DNA of 39,172 nt from an uncultured Chloroflexota bacterium (GCA_903914955.1 CAIWRB010000403.1:1-39172); one strand, 5' to 3'; counted from the stretch's first letter, positions 27,229 to 36,881 are shown. The notes: generated by a model from the letters alone, not told the origin. Made by a program: numbers and translations.

Positions 27229-27741
27229 CTATTCCTTTGCGTACGGCTTGCGCAGATCGATCTCATCAAAATTAAAAGTAAATTGCGGTTCTTCATAACC
27301 CAGGGGAAAATCTTTTCGAAGCGGGTGCCCTTCCATATCTTCAGGGCTTAGTATGCGGCGCGGATCAGGATGACCGTCAAATTCGATGCCAAACATATCG
27401 AGGAGTTCACGCTCGCGCCAATTGGCAACATCATAGACATGCGTCGCTGTCGGGATTTTGGGACTGCTCCCATTTACTGGAACTCTGATCTGCACTGACC
27501 GGTTCTTGGCGATCGAAGTAAGTTGATAGACCACATGAAAACGCGGAGTCTCCTGCGGGTAATAATCAACCGCAGTTAGAGCCGACAACAATTCGAAATT
27601 AAATTCATCGCGCAAGAGGGTCAACGCATCGACGATCTGTTCAGGCTTTAGGAACAGATGCACTTCATCGCGAAACTCTTCAAAGGTCGCGCTGAATTTA
27701 TCCTGTACCGATTTTACGATGGGTTCGAGTTTTTTATCCAT
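27229..27741 (-). CDS. nuoC: NADH-quinone oxidoreductase subunit C
   Basis: A 170-residue 30-kDa-type subunit with the signature RERELLDMFGIEFDGHPDPRR and LRKDFPLGYEEPQF near the C terminus. I choose the ATG at 27741: an AGGA site lies 8 bases upstream, the family N terminus starts there, and the longer frame (to 27867) would overlap nuoB by 62 bases. NuoC is not fused to NuoD here. Confidence 0.93.
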   Translation of the reverse strand: MDKKLEPIVKSVQDKFSATFEEFRDEVHLFLKPEQIVDALTLLRDEFNFELLSALTAVDYYPQETPRFHVVYQLTSIAKNRSVQIRVPVNGSSPKIPTATHVYDVANWRERELLDMFGIEFDGHPDPRRILSPEDMEGHPLRKDFPLGYEEPQFTFNFDEIDLRKPYAKE

Positions 27742-27805
27742 AAATATCCTAGCTTCAGCCGCCGTTCTCAGCGGCAAGACACCGTCGAGAGCAGATGAAA
27801 TGATG

Positions 27806-28309
27806 TTAAGTGGTTTGCTTATATTTCTCAGCGTATTGCTTAAACGATTCGCCCTTAACTTTTTCATGAATGGTCATCACGCCGTGGATCAAAGCCTCGG
27901 GGCGCGGCGGGCAGCCAGCCACGAATACATCCACAGGCACCACTTCATCAACACCCTGGAAGATGGCATAGTTATTGAAGACACCGCCGCAGGAAGCGCA
28001 ATCGCCCATGGCGATCACCCACTTCGGCTCGGGCATTTGATCGTACAAGCGGCGCAGGACAGGCCCCATTTTCTTCGAGACGCGCCCCGCCACGATCATC
28101 AGATCAGATTGGCGCGGACTGGCGCGCATGAGTTCCATACCAAAGCGACTCATATCATAGGCTGATGATTGCGCAGACATCATCTCGATGGCGCAGCAAG
28201 CCAGACCGAACAACATCGGCCACATGGCATTCGTACGTCCCCAATTAACAACACTTTCAAGCGTGGTGGTGACCACGCCCATATTTCCAAGTTTTTGCTC
28301 TACTCCCAT
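27806..28309 (-). CDS. nuoB: NADH-quinone oxidoreductase subunit B
   Basis: A 167-residue PSST-type subunit carrying the terminal 4Fe-4S cluster N2. The ligands lie in [11 protein letters not shown] (adjacent Cys pair), [10 protein letters not shown] and [10 protein letters not shown]. It hands electrons to quinone. The start overlaps nuoA by 10 bases; the 64-base gap after it holds a small GCCGC/GCGGC stem. Confidence 0.97.
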   Translation of the reverse strand: MGVEQKLGNMGVVTTTLESVVNWGRTNAMWPMLFGLACCAIEMMSAQSSAYDMSRFGMELMRASPRQSDLMIVAGRVSKKMGPVLRRLYDQMPEPKWVIAMGDCASCGGVFNNYAIFQGVDEVVPVDVFVAGCPPRPEALIHGVMTIHEKVKGESFKQYAEKYKQTT

Positions 28310-28656
28310 TCCAACGCTCCTTTTTTCCAGGCGTACACATAACCTATCAATAAGATACCAATAAAGACGACCATTTCAAGCAAGCCGAAAATTCCCAGCT
28401 TGCGAAACGCGATCGCCCAGGGTAGAAAAAATACTACTTCAATATCGAATAGAATGAACAAGACAGCGATCAAATAAAAGCGGACAGGCATGCGCCGAGT
28501 CCCTTCGCCGTACGGGTTCATGCCCGATTCATAAGGCATGGATTTTGCTTCTGAATTTTTACGTGGACCAAACAATTCCCCCAAACCTATCGCGATAAAA
28601 GCTATCAGGGTGGCTACCGCGATCATCACTGCAATGGCAATATATTCAAACAACAT
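28300..28656 (-). CDS. nuoA: NADH-quinone oxidoreductase subunit A
   Basis: A 118-residue protein with three transmembrane helices. The conserved loop block YESGMNPYG and [12 protein letters not shown] (acidic residues of helix 2) are present. It is the first gene of the nuo cluster; AAGAGGCG is a plausible ribosome-binding site. The leader upstream carries a hairpin and a promoter. Confidence 0.96.
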   Translation of the reverse strand: MLFEYIAIAVMIAVATLIAFIAIGLGELFGPRKNSEAKSMPYESGMNPYGEGTRRMPVRFYLIAVLFILFDIEVVFFLPWAIAFRKLGIFGLLEMVVFIGILLIGYVYAWKKGALEWE

Positions 28657-28688
28657 AAACGCCTCTTGGTGTGTAAAATCACAGAGTA

Positions 28689-28716
28689 CCGCATAAAAAC
28701 TTCAGTTTTTATGCGG
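28689..28716 (-). promoter_or_regulatory. 12-bp hairpin in the nuo leader
   Basis: CCGCATAAAAAC (28689-28700) pairs perfectly with GTTTTTATGCGG (28705-28716) around TTCA. There is no U-tract after it on the minus strand, so it looks like a leader or stabilising structure rather than a terminator. It lies about 30 bases upstream of nuoA. Confidence 0.6.
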
Positions 28717-28782
28717 AATTTCTGATAAAAAACTCGTAATATGCAACCAGTGGTAGTGCGTGAAATCTGGCACGTTCGGCGA

Positions 28783-28791
28783 AGTATATCA
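28783..28791 (-). promoter_or_regulatory. extended -10 promoter candidate of the nuo operon
   Basis: TGATATACT on the minus strand (TGn plus TATACT) stands about 127 bases upstream of nuoA. It is the best promoter-like sequence in the 28657-28892 gap; no consensus -35 is seen. Confidence 0.45.
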
Positions 28792-28858
28792 TAAGAAACT
28801 TTGGGGAAATAGATAAAGTGTCACATTTCACAAAAATAATGATAATCGTCATGCTGGT

Positions 28859-28887
28859 AAAAAAAGACGCCGCTACGCAGAGTCTTT
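28859..28887 (-). terminator. intrinsic terminator after rpoD
   Basis: On the minus strand AAAGACTCTGC pairs with GCGGCGTCTTT (one mismatch, small loop), followed by a run of T. It starts 6 bases beyond the rpoD stop codon. Confidence 0.82.
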
Positions 28888-28892
28888 ACATT

Positions 28893-30524
28893 TTAATTCC
28901 CCAAAAAATCGATCAACTCGTGACCAGTCGCAGGATGCCGCAGCTTCCGCAAGGCCTTGGCTTCAATCTGACGAATGCGCTCACGAGTAACATTGAAATA
29001 ACGGCTGACTTCCTCCAGCGTGTGCTCTTTTCCATCGCGCAGGCCAAAGCGCAGTTCAAGCACGTCTCGTTCACGTTCCGAAAGCGTTTCCAACGCATGT
29101 TGAACCTGCTCGCGGAGCATTTCACGCACTGCCGCGTCCATTGGGGAAGGCGCGTCTTCATCTTCGATAAAATCGCCTAGCGAGCTGGAATCCTCGTCTC
29201 CCACCGGCCCTTCCAAGGATACTGGCTCTTCTGCAGAACGGAGGATACGTTTTACTTTTTGCGAAGCCTCTTCGAGGCGCGCCTGTATTTCTGGTTTGAT
29301 CGGCTTATTCTCAGATTGCGCGTGCATGATCACATGCATGTCTGAAGCGGAAAGATATCCCACTTCCAAGGCAAGCTCGGCATTATTTGGGTTTCTACCA
29401 AGCACCTGCGTAAGATGCCTTTGCGCGCGTAGGATACGCGAGATAGATTCAAACAAGTGAACAGGAATACGGATGGTGCGCGCCTGTTCTGCAATGGAGC
29501 GATTAATGGATTGGCGAATCCACCACGTTGCATAGGTGCTGAACTTAAAGCCGCGGCGCGGATCGAATTTTCCTATCGCGCGCAATAAACCCATGTTGCC
29601 TTCCTGGACCAAGTCGAGCAGTGACATGCCGCGGCCAAGGTAACGCTTGGCAACGCTGACCACCAATCTTAAATTCGCGCGGATGAGCGCTTCGTTCGCA
29701 TCCACTGCGCGGACGTGTATCGCGTCCATTTCACTGAACAGGGTTTCATCAGGCGGCAGGTTGCGATAGAGAGTCCTTTGAGGGAGGAATGTATTCTGGT
29801 TGCGGATAAACGTCAGCAGCCACTCAGCATAACTAAACGGAAGCAGGTACAGGTTGAGAAAGACCGAGTATGCATGTCGGGCAAGGTTATCCCAAAGATG
29901 GTCCACTCCCCAATGGCCGTTATCCAAATATGCGCGGAAGTAGGATGGAGAATCAAACTGCCAGCCCGAATGAAGCGACTGGGATTCGGCGATCATCAAA
30001 GCTAGATTGGGAAGTTCATAATCGAGCTGCTCGGCATCTTCGATCAGGCGATCCCATGAAGTGAGCATTTCCAAAAGCAGGGAATGATAGATCGAGGATG
30101 CCAGCGAAACGCCTTTGCGCTGTTTCAACTTACGAAGCGTTGTGATATGGCGGTCTGCTTCGCTGCATGTGGCAAGTCGAAACTCACTATCCGATCCAAG
30201 CAATTTAACCAGGCCGATCTCGCGCAGATACAATCGGACCGGGTCTTCAGAAAGTTCAACAACAATATCTTGCGAATGTGGCGACTGGATTTCATCCAGG
30301 TCATCCGCTGGCACGAGCAGAGTCTCATCCGACTCAACGATCTCATCTGTTGTAATGTCCAGCGGAAGGATATCCTCATCATCGAGCGAATCCAAAACAA
30401 TGTCCGCTGTAAAGTCAAGTTCGTTCGCTTTCTTCGGTGCATGAACCGTTGGTCCTTGTTTTGCCTTCGGCTTTTGATTTTTCTTAACTTTGGAATTGAT
30501 TTTTGTTTTTTCTTTTACAGGCAT
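28893..30524 (-). CDS. rpoD: primary RNA polymerase sigma factor (sigma-70 family, RpoD/SigA)
   Basis: A 543-residue sigma factor with all core regions: 1.2 ([12 protein letters not shown], about residue 93), 2 ([20 protein letters not shown] then [19 protein letters not shown] and [17 protein letters not shown]), 3 ([12 protein letters not shown]) and 4 ([18 protein letters not shown] with the helix-turn-helix [18 protein letters not shown]). A Lys-rich N terminus is followed by a very acidic stretch (residues about 35-90), and a long non-conserved helical segment separates regions 1.2 and 2.1. The spacing and dnaG linkage fit the housekeeping sigma factor; an alternative paralogue cannot be excluded. 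Confidence 0.92.
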   Translation of the reverse strand: MPVKEKTKINSKVKKNQKPKAKQGPTVHAPKKANELDFTADIVLDSLDDEDILPLDITTDEIVESDETLLVPADDLDEIQSPHSQDIVVELSEDPVRLYLREIGLVKLLGSDSEFRLATCSEADRHITTLRKLKQRKGVSLASSIYHSLLLEMLTSWDRLIEDAEQLDYELPNLALMIAESQSLHSGWQFDSPSYFRAYLDNGHWGVDHLWDNLARHAYSVFLNLYLLPFSYAEWLLTFIRNQNTFLPQRTLYRNLPPDETLFSEMDAIHVRAVDANEALIRANLRLVVSVAKRYLGRGMSLLDLVQEGNMGLLRAIGKFDPRRGFKFSTYATWWIRQSINRSIAEQARTIRIPVHLFESISRILRAQRHLTQVLGRNPNNAELALEVGYLSASDMHVIMHAQSENKPIKPEIQARLEEASQKVKRILRSAEEPVSLEGPVGDEDSSSLGDFIEDEDAPSPMDAAVREMLREQVQHALETLSERERDVLELRFGLRDGKEHTLEEVSRYFNVTRERIRQIEAKALRKLRHPATGHELIDFLGN

Positions 30525-30577
30525 CGGTTTCTCTTTCCCAACACGTCTTGAATAATATTTTTACAGGCTTGCAATCG

Positions 30578-32494
30578 TTACTCCTGCCGCCTTAATGTTA
30601 ATTTTCGTTTGGCTTGATCCAAGCTATGCAGCAACCGCATAAATTGCATAGCTTGCTCCTGATATGTTTTTAAGTTCGCACCACCCTGCTGCTGTTCATC
30701 TTCCTGTAAGAAACGCAATTGATTCATATTCAACATCGCGTTTGCGCGGCGCAGATCAATAAAACGCGCGAGCAGTTCTTCGAGCAATTTATCGTCCACG
30801 GGATCAAGTTGTTCTGTTTGCGCAAGCAGATCCAACGAAACATCATTGATCGATTCGGGCAAGTGACTCATCACATATTGATGATGATCCTTCTCATCCT
30901 GCTCCACGGCCAAACGGATCACTCCGAAAATCAACTGATGGTCAGTATACTCGAAGTCTTCCACCGCGAGCGCGCTCAAGCCAGACTCTTGCAGTTTTCT
31001 ATCCAAGCGATACAACAAGGCAGGCTTACGAAACAGAACACCGATGCAATAAGATTCAATTCTTAAGGTGGGATTAAGCGCCACAAGCGGAGTAACAACC
31101 CTTTGACTGCGATCCACCGCGCGAGGTCTGTGTCGCACGACCGGCCCCTGAGCCTGCGTGCCCGCTAATACACTCTCATCCACCCTCAGCATTCGCGCAA
31201 GCGCCTGACGATAGGTGTCACGTTCCATCGCGTTAGGCAGGTCTTCAATCAACGGAAGCACCTGCGCGGCAATTTGATTTTTTACTTTTGCATCATTAAG
31301 ATTTTGCCCCGCCGCAAGAGAATCCATCACATGCGTGACGATCGGCTTGGCATTCTCGATCAGCCGTTTCCATTCATCCTTGTCACGCGCCACGATCTCA
31401 TCCGGGTCGAGATCGTCAGGCATGGATGCCACGCGCAAGTCAGCTTGCAGACGGGCTTCATTGCGTAAAAGTCCGCGCGCGTCAAAACCCAACTCGCCTT
31501 CACGATCCATCGCTGAACGCGCCGCATCCAATCCATGCAAGACGGCTTTTTGTCCTGCTGTATCAGGGTCAAGCGCAAGCACAATTCTGCGCGTTGACTT
31601 CTTTAGCAAACGTAATTGATCTTCGGTGAGCGCCGTGCCCATCGGCGAGACAACATTCTCATATCCCGCTTGATGTAAGGCGATCACATCCAGATAGCCT
31701 TCCACGATCACGGCCTGGTCCGCCATGCGAATCGGCTTGCGGGCGCGGTCTAATCCGTAAAGGATATGCCCCTTGGTAAAGATCGGCGTCTCGGGTGAAT
31801 TCAAAAATTTAGGAATATCGTTCGGGTCGACAATGCGAGCGCCAAAACCTGCCATCTTCCCAGTCTCATCGCGGATGGGGATCATGATGCGGTTGCGGAA
31901 TTTATCGTTGGTACGTTTTATTTGTTGAGCGTCGTCTTCTCTGACAGTTAACAAACCCACGTCAATTAACTCTTGTTGAGTGTAACCCTTTGGAACAAAA
32001 TGTTTTAGAAGGTTATCGTATCCATGCGGCGCGTATCCCAAGCCAAAAGTTTCAATGGTCGTATCATTTATTTTTCGTTTTTCACGCAGGTACGTCAAAA
32101 CCTCTTTGTTGTTGAATAGATGCGTTCGATAATAAATAAGTACATCTTCTAATAAAAGACGCAAACGTTCATGCGCTTCTTTAACTTGCGGCGCCTCGCG
32201 TTGAAGCGACTCGATCTTTACGCCAGCGCGATCTGCCAGTTTTTGCAGAGCATCCTTGAAGTCCAGCCCGTCGCGCTTCATCACGAATTTAAAAATATCC
32301 CCGCCTTCGTTGCATTGACCAAAGCAGCGCCACGTCCCAGACTCAGGCCAGACCACAAAGGCGGGCGTATGCTTGTTATCGTGGAATGGACAGAAACCCG
32401 TATAGTTCCTGCCCGCGTGGCGCAGTTTAACGCCAGCCTCAGACACAAGGTCTACGATATCGATCTTGGATTTGATGTCATCAATGGTAGCCAT
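30578..32494 (-). CDS. dnaG: DNA primase
   Basis: A 638-residue primase. The CHC2 zinc-binding motif is at Cys35, His38, Cys57 and Cys61. The catalytic core includes the FGLGYAPHGYDNLL segment, the MIPIRDETGKMAGFGARIV block and the TOPRIM parts VIVEGYLDVIALHQAG and IVLALDPDTAGQKA with the metal-binding acidic residues. The C-terminal helicase-interacting part is divergent. DnaG makes RNA primers at the replication fork. It precedes rpoD by 53 bases, the classic macromolecular-synthesis pairing. The TATAAT lies 11 bases before the ATG. Confidence 0.95.
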   Translation of the reverse strand: MATIDDIKSKIDIVDLVSEAGVKLRHAGRNYTGFCPFHDNKHTPAFVVWPESGTWRCFGQCNEGGDIFKFVMKRDGLDFKDALQKLADRAGVKIESLQREAPQVKEAHERLRLLLEDVLIYYRTHLFNNKEVLTYLREKRKINDTTIETFGLGYAPHGYDNLLKHFVPKGYTQQELIDVGLLTVREDDAQQIKRTNDKFRNRIMIPIRDETGKMAGFGARIVDPNDIPKFLNSPETPIFTKGHILYGLDRARKPIRMADQAVIVEGYLDVIALHQAGYENVVSPMGTALTEDQLRLLKKSTRRIVLALDPDTAGQKAVLHGLDAARSAMDREGELGFDARGLLRNEARLQADLRVASMPDDLDPDEIVARDKDEWKRLIENAKPIVTHVMDSLAAGQNLNDAKVKNQIAAQVLPLIEDLPNAMERDTYRQALARMLRVDESVLAGTQAQGPVVRHRPRAVDRSQRVVTPLVALNPTLRIESYCIGVLFRKPALLYRLDRKLQESGLSALAVEDFEYTDHQLIFGVIRLAVEQDEKDHHQYVMSHLPESINDVSLDLLAQTEQLDPVDDKLLEELLARFIDLRRANAMLNMNQLRFLQEDEQQQGGANLKTYQEQAMQFMRLLHSLDQAKRKLTLRRQE

Positions 32495-32505
32495 AGGGTG
32501 AGTGA

Positions 32506-32511
32506 ATTATA
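32506..32511 (-). promoter_or_regulatory. -10 box of dnaG
   Basis: TATAAT on the minus strand lies 11 bases upstream of the dnaG ATG, leaving a leader of about 5 bases. It sits just downstream of the glyQS terminator, so dnaG-rpoD can be transcribed independently. Confidence 0.6.
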
Positions 32512-32523
32512 GACGCAATTGGC

Positions 32524-32566
32524 AAAATAAAACCGCAGAGACTCTGTGTCTCTGCGGTTTTATTTT
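32524..32566. terminator. strong intrinsic terminator between glyQS and dnaG
   Basis: An 18-bp perfect stem (32524-32541 with 32549-32566) encloses a 7-base loop; the core is ACCGCAGAGA/TCTCTGCGGT with A and T runs on the outside. It begins 4 bases after the glyQS stop on the minus strand. Confidence 0.92.
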
Positions 32567-32569
32567 TGG

Positions 32570-35500
32570 CTAGAAACCTTCGAGTTTACTGAGGTCTATG
32601 ACTCCGTGTGACAATGCGGAAATCCTTTGAAGCAAGCCCAGCCGATTTTCCTTCACAGCTTTATCTTCAGCCATCACCAATATCTTCTCAAAAAATATAG
32701 TAATGGATGGAATCATCGAGGAAATATTTTTCAGGAGCGAATCGACATCACCTTCGACAGTGGGCGGCAGACGAAGGAACGCTTCATATAATCCTTTTTC
32801 TGCTTCTTCAACGAGCAGCTCTTCGCTCACTTCGAATTTGGCCTTTTGGTCGCGCGTAATGCGGACACAGCGCGCAAAACCATCCAGCGTGGTTGACCAG
32901 TCCTCGCGTCCCACCCAAGCAGACAGTTGCTTCACCGCTCGCACAGTTCCCGCAGGGTTATTTGATTGCGCCGCAAGAACGGCTTCCACAATATCATATT
33001 TATAACCAGATTCATTTAACACAACCTTCAAGCGCCCAGTGATGAAATCAAGGATCTGTTTTTGCACATCGTCACTGACTGCAATAGGCTGAGTCTTGGT
33101 CGATTTCTTCACAGCTTCGGTTATGTCAAAATCCACATTATGTTCGATCAACGGTTGGACAACACCGATCGCGGCGCGGCGCAAACCAAATGGATCTTTC
33201 GCGCCCGTGGGAGCGAGTCCGGCGGCAAAGAGACCGACAAGTGAATCGATACGATCTGACAACGCAAGCGCAAGCCCGAACTTTGTCTTCGGAACGGTTT
33301 GGTATTGTTCGGAAATCGCCTGCGCCGCTTGTACATTTTCGCCAGAACGCAGCGCATATTCGCCGCCGATTATTCCTTGCAGAGAAGTCATCTCTGTGAC
33401 CATCTGAGTCGCAAGGTCCGCTTTGGCAAGATAGATACTGCGCGCAAGATATTTGATGTCCATCACATCTTTGAAGCCGAGCATTGCGCCCACTTCCGCG
33501 CCCAAGATCAACATGCGGTTGGATTTGTCGAGCATGGAGCCAAGCTTGGTGTGGAAGGTAAGCGAAGAAAGTTTGGGACGATACTCTTCGATCTTGAATT
33601 TGACATCTTCACGGACGAAGAAGTTGGCGTCGGCAAAGCGCGCGCCAAGGACGTGTTCGTTCCCTTCGCGGACGGTGTCGATGTGAATGTCGTCACCGTT
33701 GCGAATGGCGATGAAATGTGCCATCAATTTCCCATTTTTCTGGACAGGGAAATAGCGCTGATGTTTCTTCATCACCGAGATAAGCACATCGCGCGGTAAT
33801 TGTAAAAATTCTTCGTTGAAGCTGCCCATGACAGCGGTGGGCATTTCGATGAGGTTTGTGACTTCGTTGAGCAAGCCTTCTTCGATGATGGCTTGTCCAC
33901 CAAGCAAGGCTGCGGCTTGATTGACCTGTTCCACAATGGAAGCTTTGCGTTCTTCTTTATCAAGGAGGATACCTGCTTCACGTATCATATCAAAATACGC
34001 TTCGCGATCAGCGGATGGAATGGTGATGTCGGGGGAACCGTAGGGACGAAGTCCGCGGGAGACATTGCCGCTCACAACACCAGCATATTCGAACGGGATG
34101 ATCATGTCGCCGAGCAACGCCACATACCAGCGGATGGGACGAGAGAAGGCAACGCCTGAGTCGTTCCAGCGCATGGACTTTTCAAACTTGATGCTTTCGA
34201 CTAATTTGGGCAACGCATCCACGAGAACTTCGGGAGTAGGGCGTCCCTTTTGCTTGACGACAGCCGCCACGTATTTTCCACCGTCGATCTCGCGGGCTTC
34301 GAGTGTAGCAGGGTCGAGATTATTTTTCTTTGCAAAGCCAAGCGCGGCCTGAGTAGGTTTGCCGTCTTTGTCGAAGGCTTTATCCGCGGGCGGACCTTTG
34401 ACGAGGTCTTCGCGGTCTGGCTGATTCGGAGAGAGAGAGTCAATAGAAACAACCATCCGTCTCGGGGTTGTAAAGATGCGGACATCTCCATGTTCAAGTC
34501 TAAGTTCGTTAAGCAGCGTTGGAATCCGCTGGCTGAGTTGTTCGTAAGCGGAGTCCACATCGTTGGCAGGTAATTCTTCGACTCCGATTTCAAGGATGAA
34601 TGATGAAGGATGAGGGATGAATTTTAAAGGCGCGGATGATTTTGCTTCATCCTTCACACCTGCACTTGCGTGCGGGGCAAGTGTCCTTTTGCCTTCATCC
34701 TTCAGTAATGGATACTCCAACTTCATGCGTTGATCGCCATAAGCTACCGCCACGCCCTTAGCCAATTCGCGGATGCGTCGGAAGAAGGCTTGGCGCTCGG
34801 CGACGGAAATGGCGCCGCGGGCATCGAGTATGTTGAACGCATGATTGCATTTGAGAATGTAATCATGCGCGGGGACGAGCAGACCCTGTGCGAGGCAGGC
34901 TTCGGCTTCAGCAGAGAAGAGGTCGAACATTTGGCGGGCACGCTCGACATCCGCAATCTCATAATAATATTTGGAGTGCTCGAACTCCTCCTGACGGCGA
35001 ATCTCGCCATAGGTGACGCCTGCGCCGTATTCTTCGTTCCAGATGGCTTTGGCGTTGTTGAGCGCAATGAGGATGCGTTCGAGCCCGTAGGTGATCTCGA
35101 CCGAGACGGGGTCGAGCGCCACGCCGCCCATCTGCTGGAAGTAGGTGAACTGCGTGATCTCCTGCCCGTCGAGCCAAACCTCCCAACCGAGCCCCCACGC
35201 GGAGATGGCGGGCTGTTCCCAGTTATCCTCCACGAAGCGGATGTCGTGCTGGCGCGGATCGATGCCGAGGGCCTTGAGCGACTCGAGGTAGAGTTCCTGC
35301 GGGTTGCCAGGGTCGGGCTTGAGGATGACCTGATACTGGGTGTGCAGTTGGAAGCGGTTGGGGTTCTCGCCGTAACGCCCGTCATCTGGGCGGACAGACG
35401 GCTCGACGTATGCCACGTTCCACGGCTCGGGTCCGAGCACGCGCAGGAAGGTGGCAGGATTCATCGTCCCTGCGCCCACCTGGGTGTAGTAGGGCTGTGT

Positions 35501-35575
35501 GATCAGGCATCTGTGCGATGCCCAGAAATCTTGTAGTTTGAGGATGATTTCTTGGAAGGAGGAGGGTTTCGTCAT
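32570..35575 (-). CDS. glyQS: glycyl-tRNA synthetase, alpha and beta chains fused
   Basis: A 1001-residue single chain. Residues 1 to about 293 are a complete alpha subunit ([52 protein letters not shown]). From about residue 325 a beta subunit follows ([20 protein letters not shown] to the C-terminal anticodon-binding region with LLLQRIS-type end). Bacteria usually have separate glyQ and glyS genes, giving an alpha2-beta2 enzyme; fused forms are known in scattered lineages. The linker of about 32 residues ([14 protein letters not shown] then KFIPHPSSF) is coded by heptamer-repeat DNA like that in intergenic gaps here. It charges tRNA-Gly. It is a single gene ahead of dnaG-rpoD with its own terminator. 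Confidence 0.95.
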   Translation of the reverse strand: MTKPSSFQEIILKLQDFWASHRCLITQPYYTQVGAGTMNPATFLRVLGPEPWNVAYVEPSVRPDDGRYGENPNRFQLHTQYQVILKPDPGNPQELYLESLKALGIDPRQHDIRFVEDNWEQPAISAWGLGWEVWLDGQEITQFTYFQQMGGVALDPVSVEITYGLERILIALNNAKAIWNEEYGAGVTYGEIRRQEEFEHSKYYYEIADVERARQMFDLFSAEAEACLAQGLLVPAHDYILKCNHAFNILDARGAISVAERQAFFRRIRELAKGVAVAYGDQRMKLEYPLLKDEGKRTLAPHASAGVKDEAKSSAPLKFIPHPSSFILEIGVEELPANDVDSAYEQLSQRIPTLLNELRLEHGDVRIFTTPRRMVVSIDSLSPNQPDREDLVKGPPADKAFDKDGKPTQAALGFAKKNNLDPATLEAREIDGGKYVAAVVKQKGRPTPEVLVDALPKLVESIKFEKSMRWNDSGVAFSRPIRWYVALLGDMIIPFEYAGVVSGNVSRGLRPYGSPDITIPSADREAYFDMIREAGILLDKEERKASIVEQVNQAAALLGGQAIIEEGLLNEVTNLIEMPTAVMGSFNEEFLQLPRDVLISVMKKHQRYFPVQKNGKLMAHFIAIRNGDDIHIDTVREGNEHVLGARFADANFFVREDVKFKIEEYRPKLSSLTFHTKLGSMLDKSNRMLILGAEVGAMLGFKDVMDIKYLARSIYLAKADLATQMVTEMTSLQGIIGGEYALRSGENVQAAQAISEQYQTVPKTKFGLALALSDRIDSLVGLFAAGLAPTGAKDPFGLRRAAIGVVQPLIEHNVDFDITEAVKKSTKTQPIAVSDDVQKQILDFITGRLKVVLNESGYKYDIVEAVLAAQSNNPAGTVRAVKQLSAWVGREDWSTTLDGFARCVRITRDQKAKFEVSEELLVEEAEKGLYEAFLRLPPTVEGDVDSLLKNISSMIPSITIFFEKILVMAEDKAVKENRLGLLQRISALSHGVIDLSKLEGF
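34592..34703. repeat. heptamer repeats inside glyQS at the alpha-beta junction
   Basis: Four perfect-length heptamers AAGGATG, AATGATG, AAGGATG, AGGGATG (34592-34619) are followed by a region with TTCATCCTTC in the opposite sense near 34645 and 34692, plus a CACTTG/CAAGTG stem between. The DNA codes the linker of the fused enzyme. Confidence 0.7.
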
Positions 35576-35622
35576 TTACGATTTCCGATTTTGGGTTGAT
35601 GATTTTGGATTGATGATTGCGG
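35574..35622. repeat. seven tandem heptamers upstream of glyQS
   Basis: ATTTACG, ATTTCCG, ATTTTGG, GTTGATG, ATTTTGG, ATTGATG, ATTGCGG on the plus strand, each exactly 7 bases (49 in all). They fill the predicted glyQS 5' leader between the TATAAT at 35627-35632 and the start codon. Confidence 0.75.
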
Positions 35623-35626
35623 GGGG

Positions 35627-35632
35627 ATTATA
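35627..35632 (-). promoter_or_regulatory. -10 box of glyQS
   Basis: TATAAT on the minus strand, 51 bases upstream of the ATG. The -35 region is weak. Confidence 0.5.
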
Positions 35633-35700
35633 CCGTGAGAGTATGCGTCCCACAGGGGGATGATATCGCACCTGAGCTAAGTGGATGAAACTACTCGATA

Positions 35701-35772
35701 AGATTTTTCTCATCAAGAGGAAAATCTAGTCTGTAAAGTACGACGCATTAATTGCAACGATTAATGCGTCGT
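35701..35772. other. two adjacent hairpins in the gap between glyQS and the IS element
   Basis: The first pairs 35701-35711 with 35717-35727 (11 bp, one G-T pair, loop ATCAA). The second pairs 35740-35752 with 35760-35772 (13 perfect bp, core ACGACGCATTAAT). Neither has a U-tract. The remaining bases 35633-35842 hold no ORF I can support. Confidence 0.6.
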
Positions 35773-35844
35773 TGGAGTTGATTCTACTTCGAGGGGGCAA
35801 TTATCCACACCTTTGCATCACTGGCAAGCAGAAACTAAACAATA

Positions 35845-36724
35845 GACCTCTTGCATAAGTAAATTAGAGAGTGGTTTTAAGTTCCATATTGTAGATTGCA
35901 GCAATCAAATTAAATCGGAGACCAAAGCGTTTACGACGGTTGCGATAGCGTTCACTCAAAATTCGAAAGATTTTCAACCTGCGAATAATATTTTCAATCA
36001 GGATACGTTTTCGTGACAACTTACAATTGCTGGCTTTCTGTTCCTGACTCAACGGATGAAATTTGCTTTTCTTGACAGGTGTTTGACTATTTGGATGAAG
36101 TGCTAACAATCCTTGATAACCAGAATCAGCTAAAAGACAGGTCTCTGGTGAAATAAGGTAATGGCTGTTTTTGAGTAATTGAAAATCATGTGTGCTGCCG
36201 ATGCAAAAGTCGGTCACAAGGATTTTTTCTGTGTTTAGGTCTGCTAATAACTGTGCTTTCTGTGTGTGACGCTTCTTTTTGCCACTGTAATGCCTGCGTT
36301 GCCTTTTTTGGGGCGCTCAACTGGCTGTTCGGTGGCGTCTACCAACACAACTTCAATCACTGTGTCGCTGGGTTGCAGGGCTTTTTTACCAGGCAAATGA
36401 AATTGCTTCGACTTGATCAGCACATTTTCTACCTTTTTGACCGTGCGACAATACTGTCGCTTCGCTAACACCATAGGCCAGGCCAATATGAAACTCTGTT
36501 CGATATTCGCGCCAATACATCAAAGTCAGCAACAATAGGTCTGCTCGACTTAATTTCGTCGGCCTGCCAAAGTCTCGTAATCCTGCCGTAACGACTTCCA
36601 ACATCTTTTCAAAGGTACTGCGCTGGACACCAGTTGATCGCTTGAAATCTTCATCTTTTAGGGCTTGAACTGTTTCATATCTCATCTGCCCATTATGGCA
36701 CATTTCTCACTTATGCAAGAGGTC
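35845..36724 (-). mobile_element. IS5-family insertion sequence
   Basis: An 880-base element bounded by perfect 16-bp inverted repeats beginning GACCTCTTGCATAAGT, flanked on both sides by TA (35843-35844 and 36725-36726), which fits a TA target duplication. Counting the TA, the symmetry is 18 bp. The one coding region is a DDE transposase of IS5 type. Confidence 0.88.
35864..36703 (-). pseudogene. IS5-family transposase, interrupted by two frameshifts
   Basis: Three frame segments together make a full transposase. Segment 1 (36703 to about 36450) has the N-terminal helix-turn-helix (RADLLLLTLMYWREYRTEFH, AYGVSEATV). Segment 2 (about 36450-36305) continues with CRTVKKVENVL and the first catalytic Asp in VLVDATEQPVERPKK. 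Segment 3 (36303-35864) has HYSGKKKRHTQKAQLLADL, the second Asp in LLADSGYQG and the Glu in ILIENIIRRLKIFRI. The first shift is +1 near 36450; the second is -1 at an A6 run (36304-36309). All DDE residues are present. Programmed frameshifting at the A6 run is possible for the second site, but the first has no such signal, so I call it broken, with sequencing error as an alternative. Confidence 0.8.
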
Positions 36725-36875
36725 TAATAAAAAAAATAAAAAACGCTGAGGCTATACAGTATGTTTTTTTATAAAATTACGGATACCAACTCACAAGCAA
36801 GTCAAGAGAGATTGGCAATAAAAACCCCAGGATTAGAGTTTACTTAAGTTTGTAGCGAAACCAATAAAAATACAC

Positions 36876-36881
36876 TATACT
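36876..36881 (+). promoter_or_regulatory. -10 box upstream of the manganese riboswitch
   Basis: TATACT stands about 8 bases before the 5' edge of the aptamer. No good -35 is visible. The rest of 36727-36875 is AT-rich with no gene. Confidence 0.5.

Noticed and set aside
28689-28716. Terminator in the nuo leader
   Set aside because: The stem is perfect but no U-tract follows on the minus strand.
34730-35536. 268-codon plus-strand frame opposite the synthetase alpha part
   Set aside because: It is fully antisense to the highly conserved GlyQ region; composition follows the codon pattern of the real gene.
35633-35842. T-box or other tRNA-sensing leader for glyQS
   Set aside because: The two hairpins lie upstream of the likely -10 box, and no T-box sequence or antiterminator bulge is seen.
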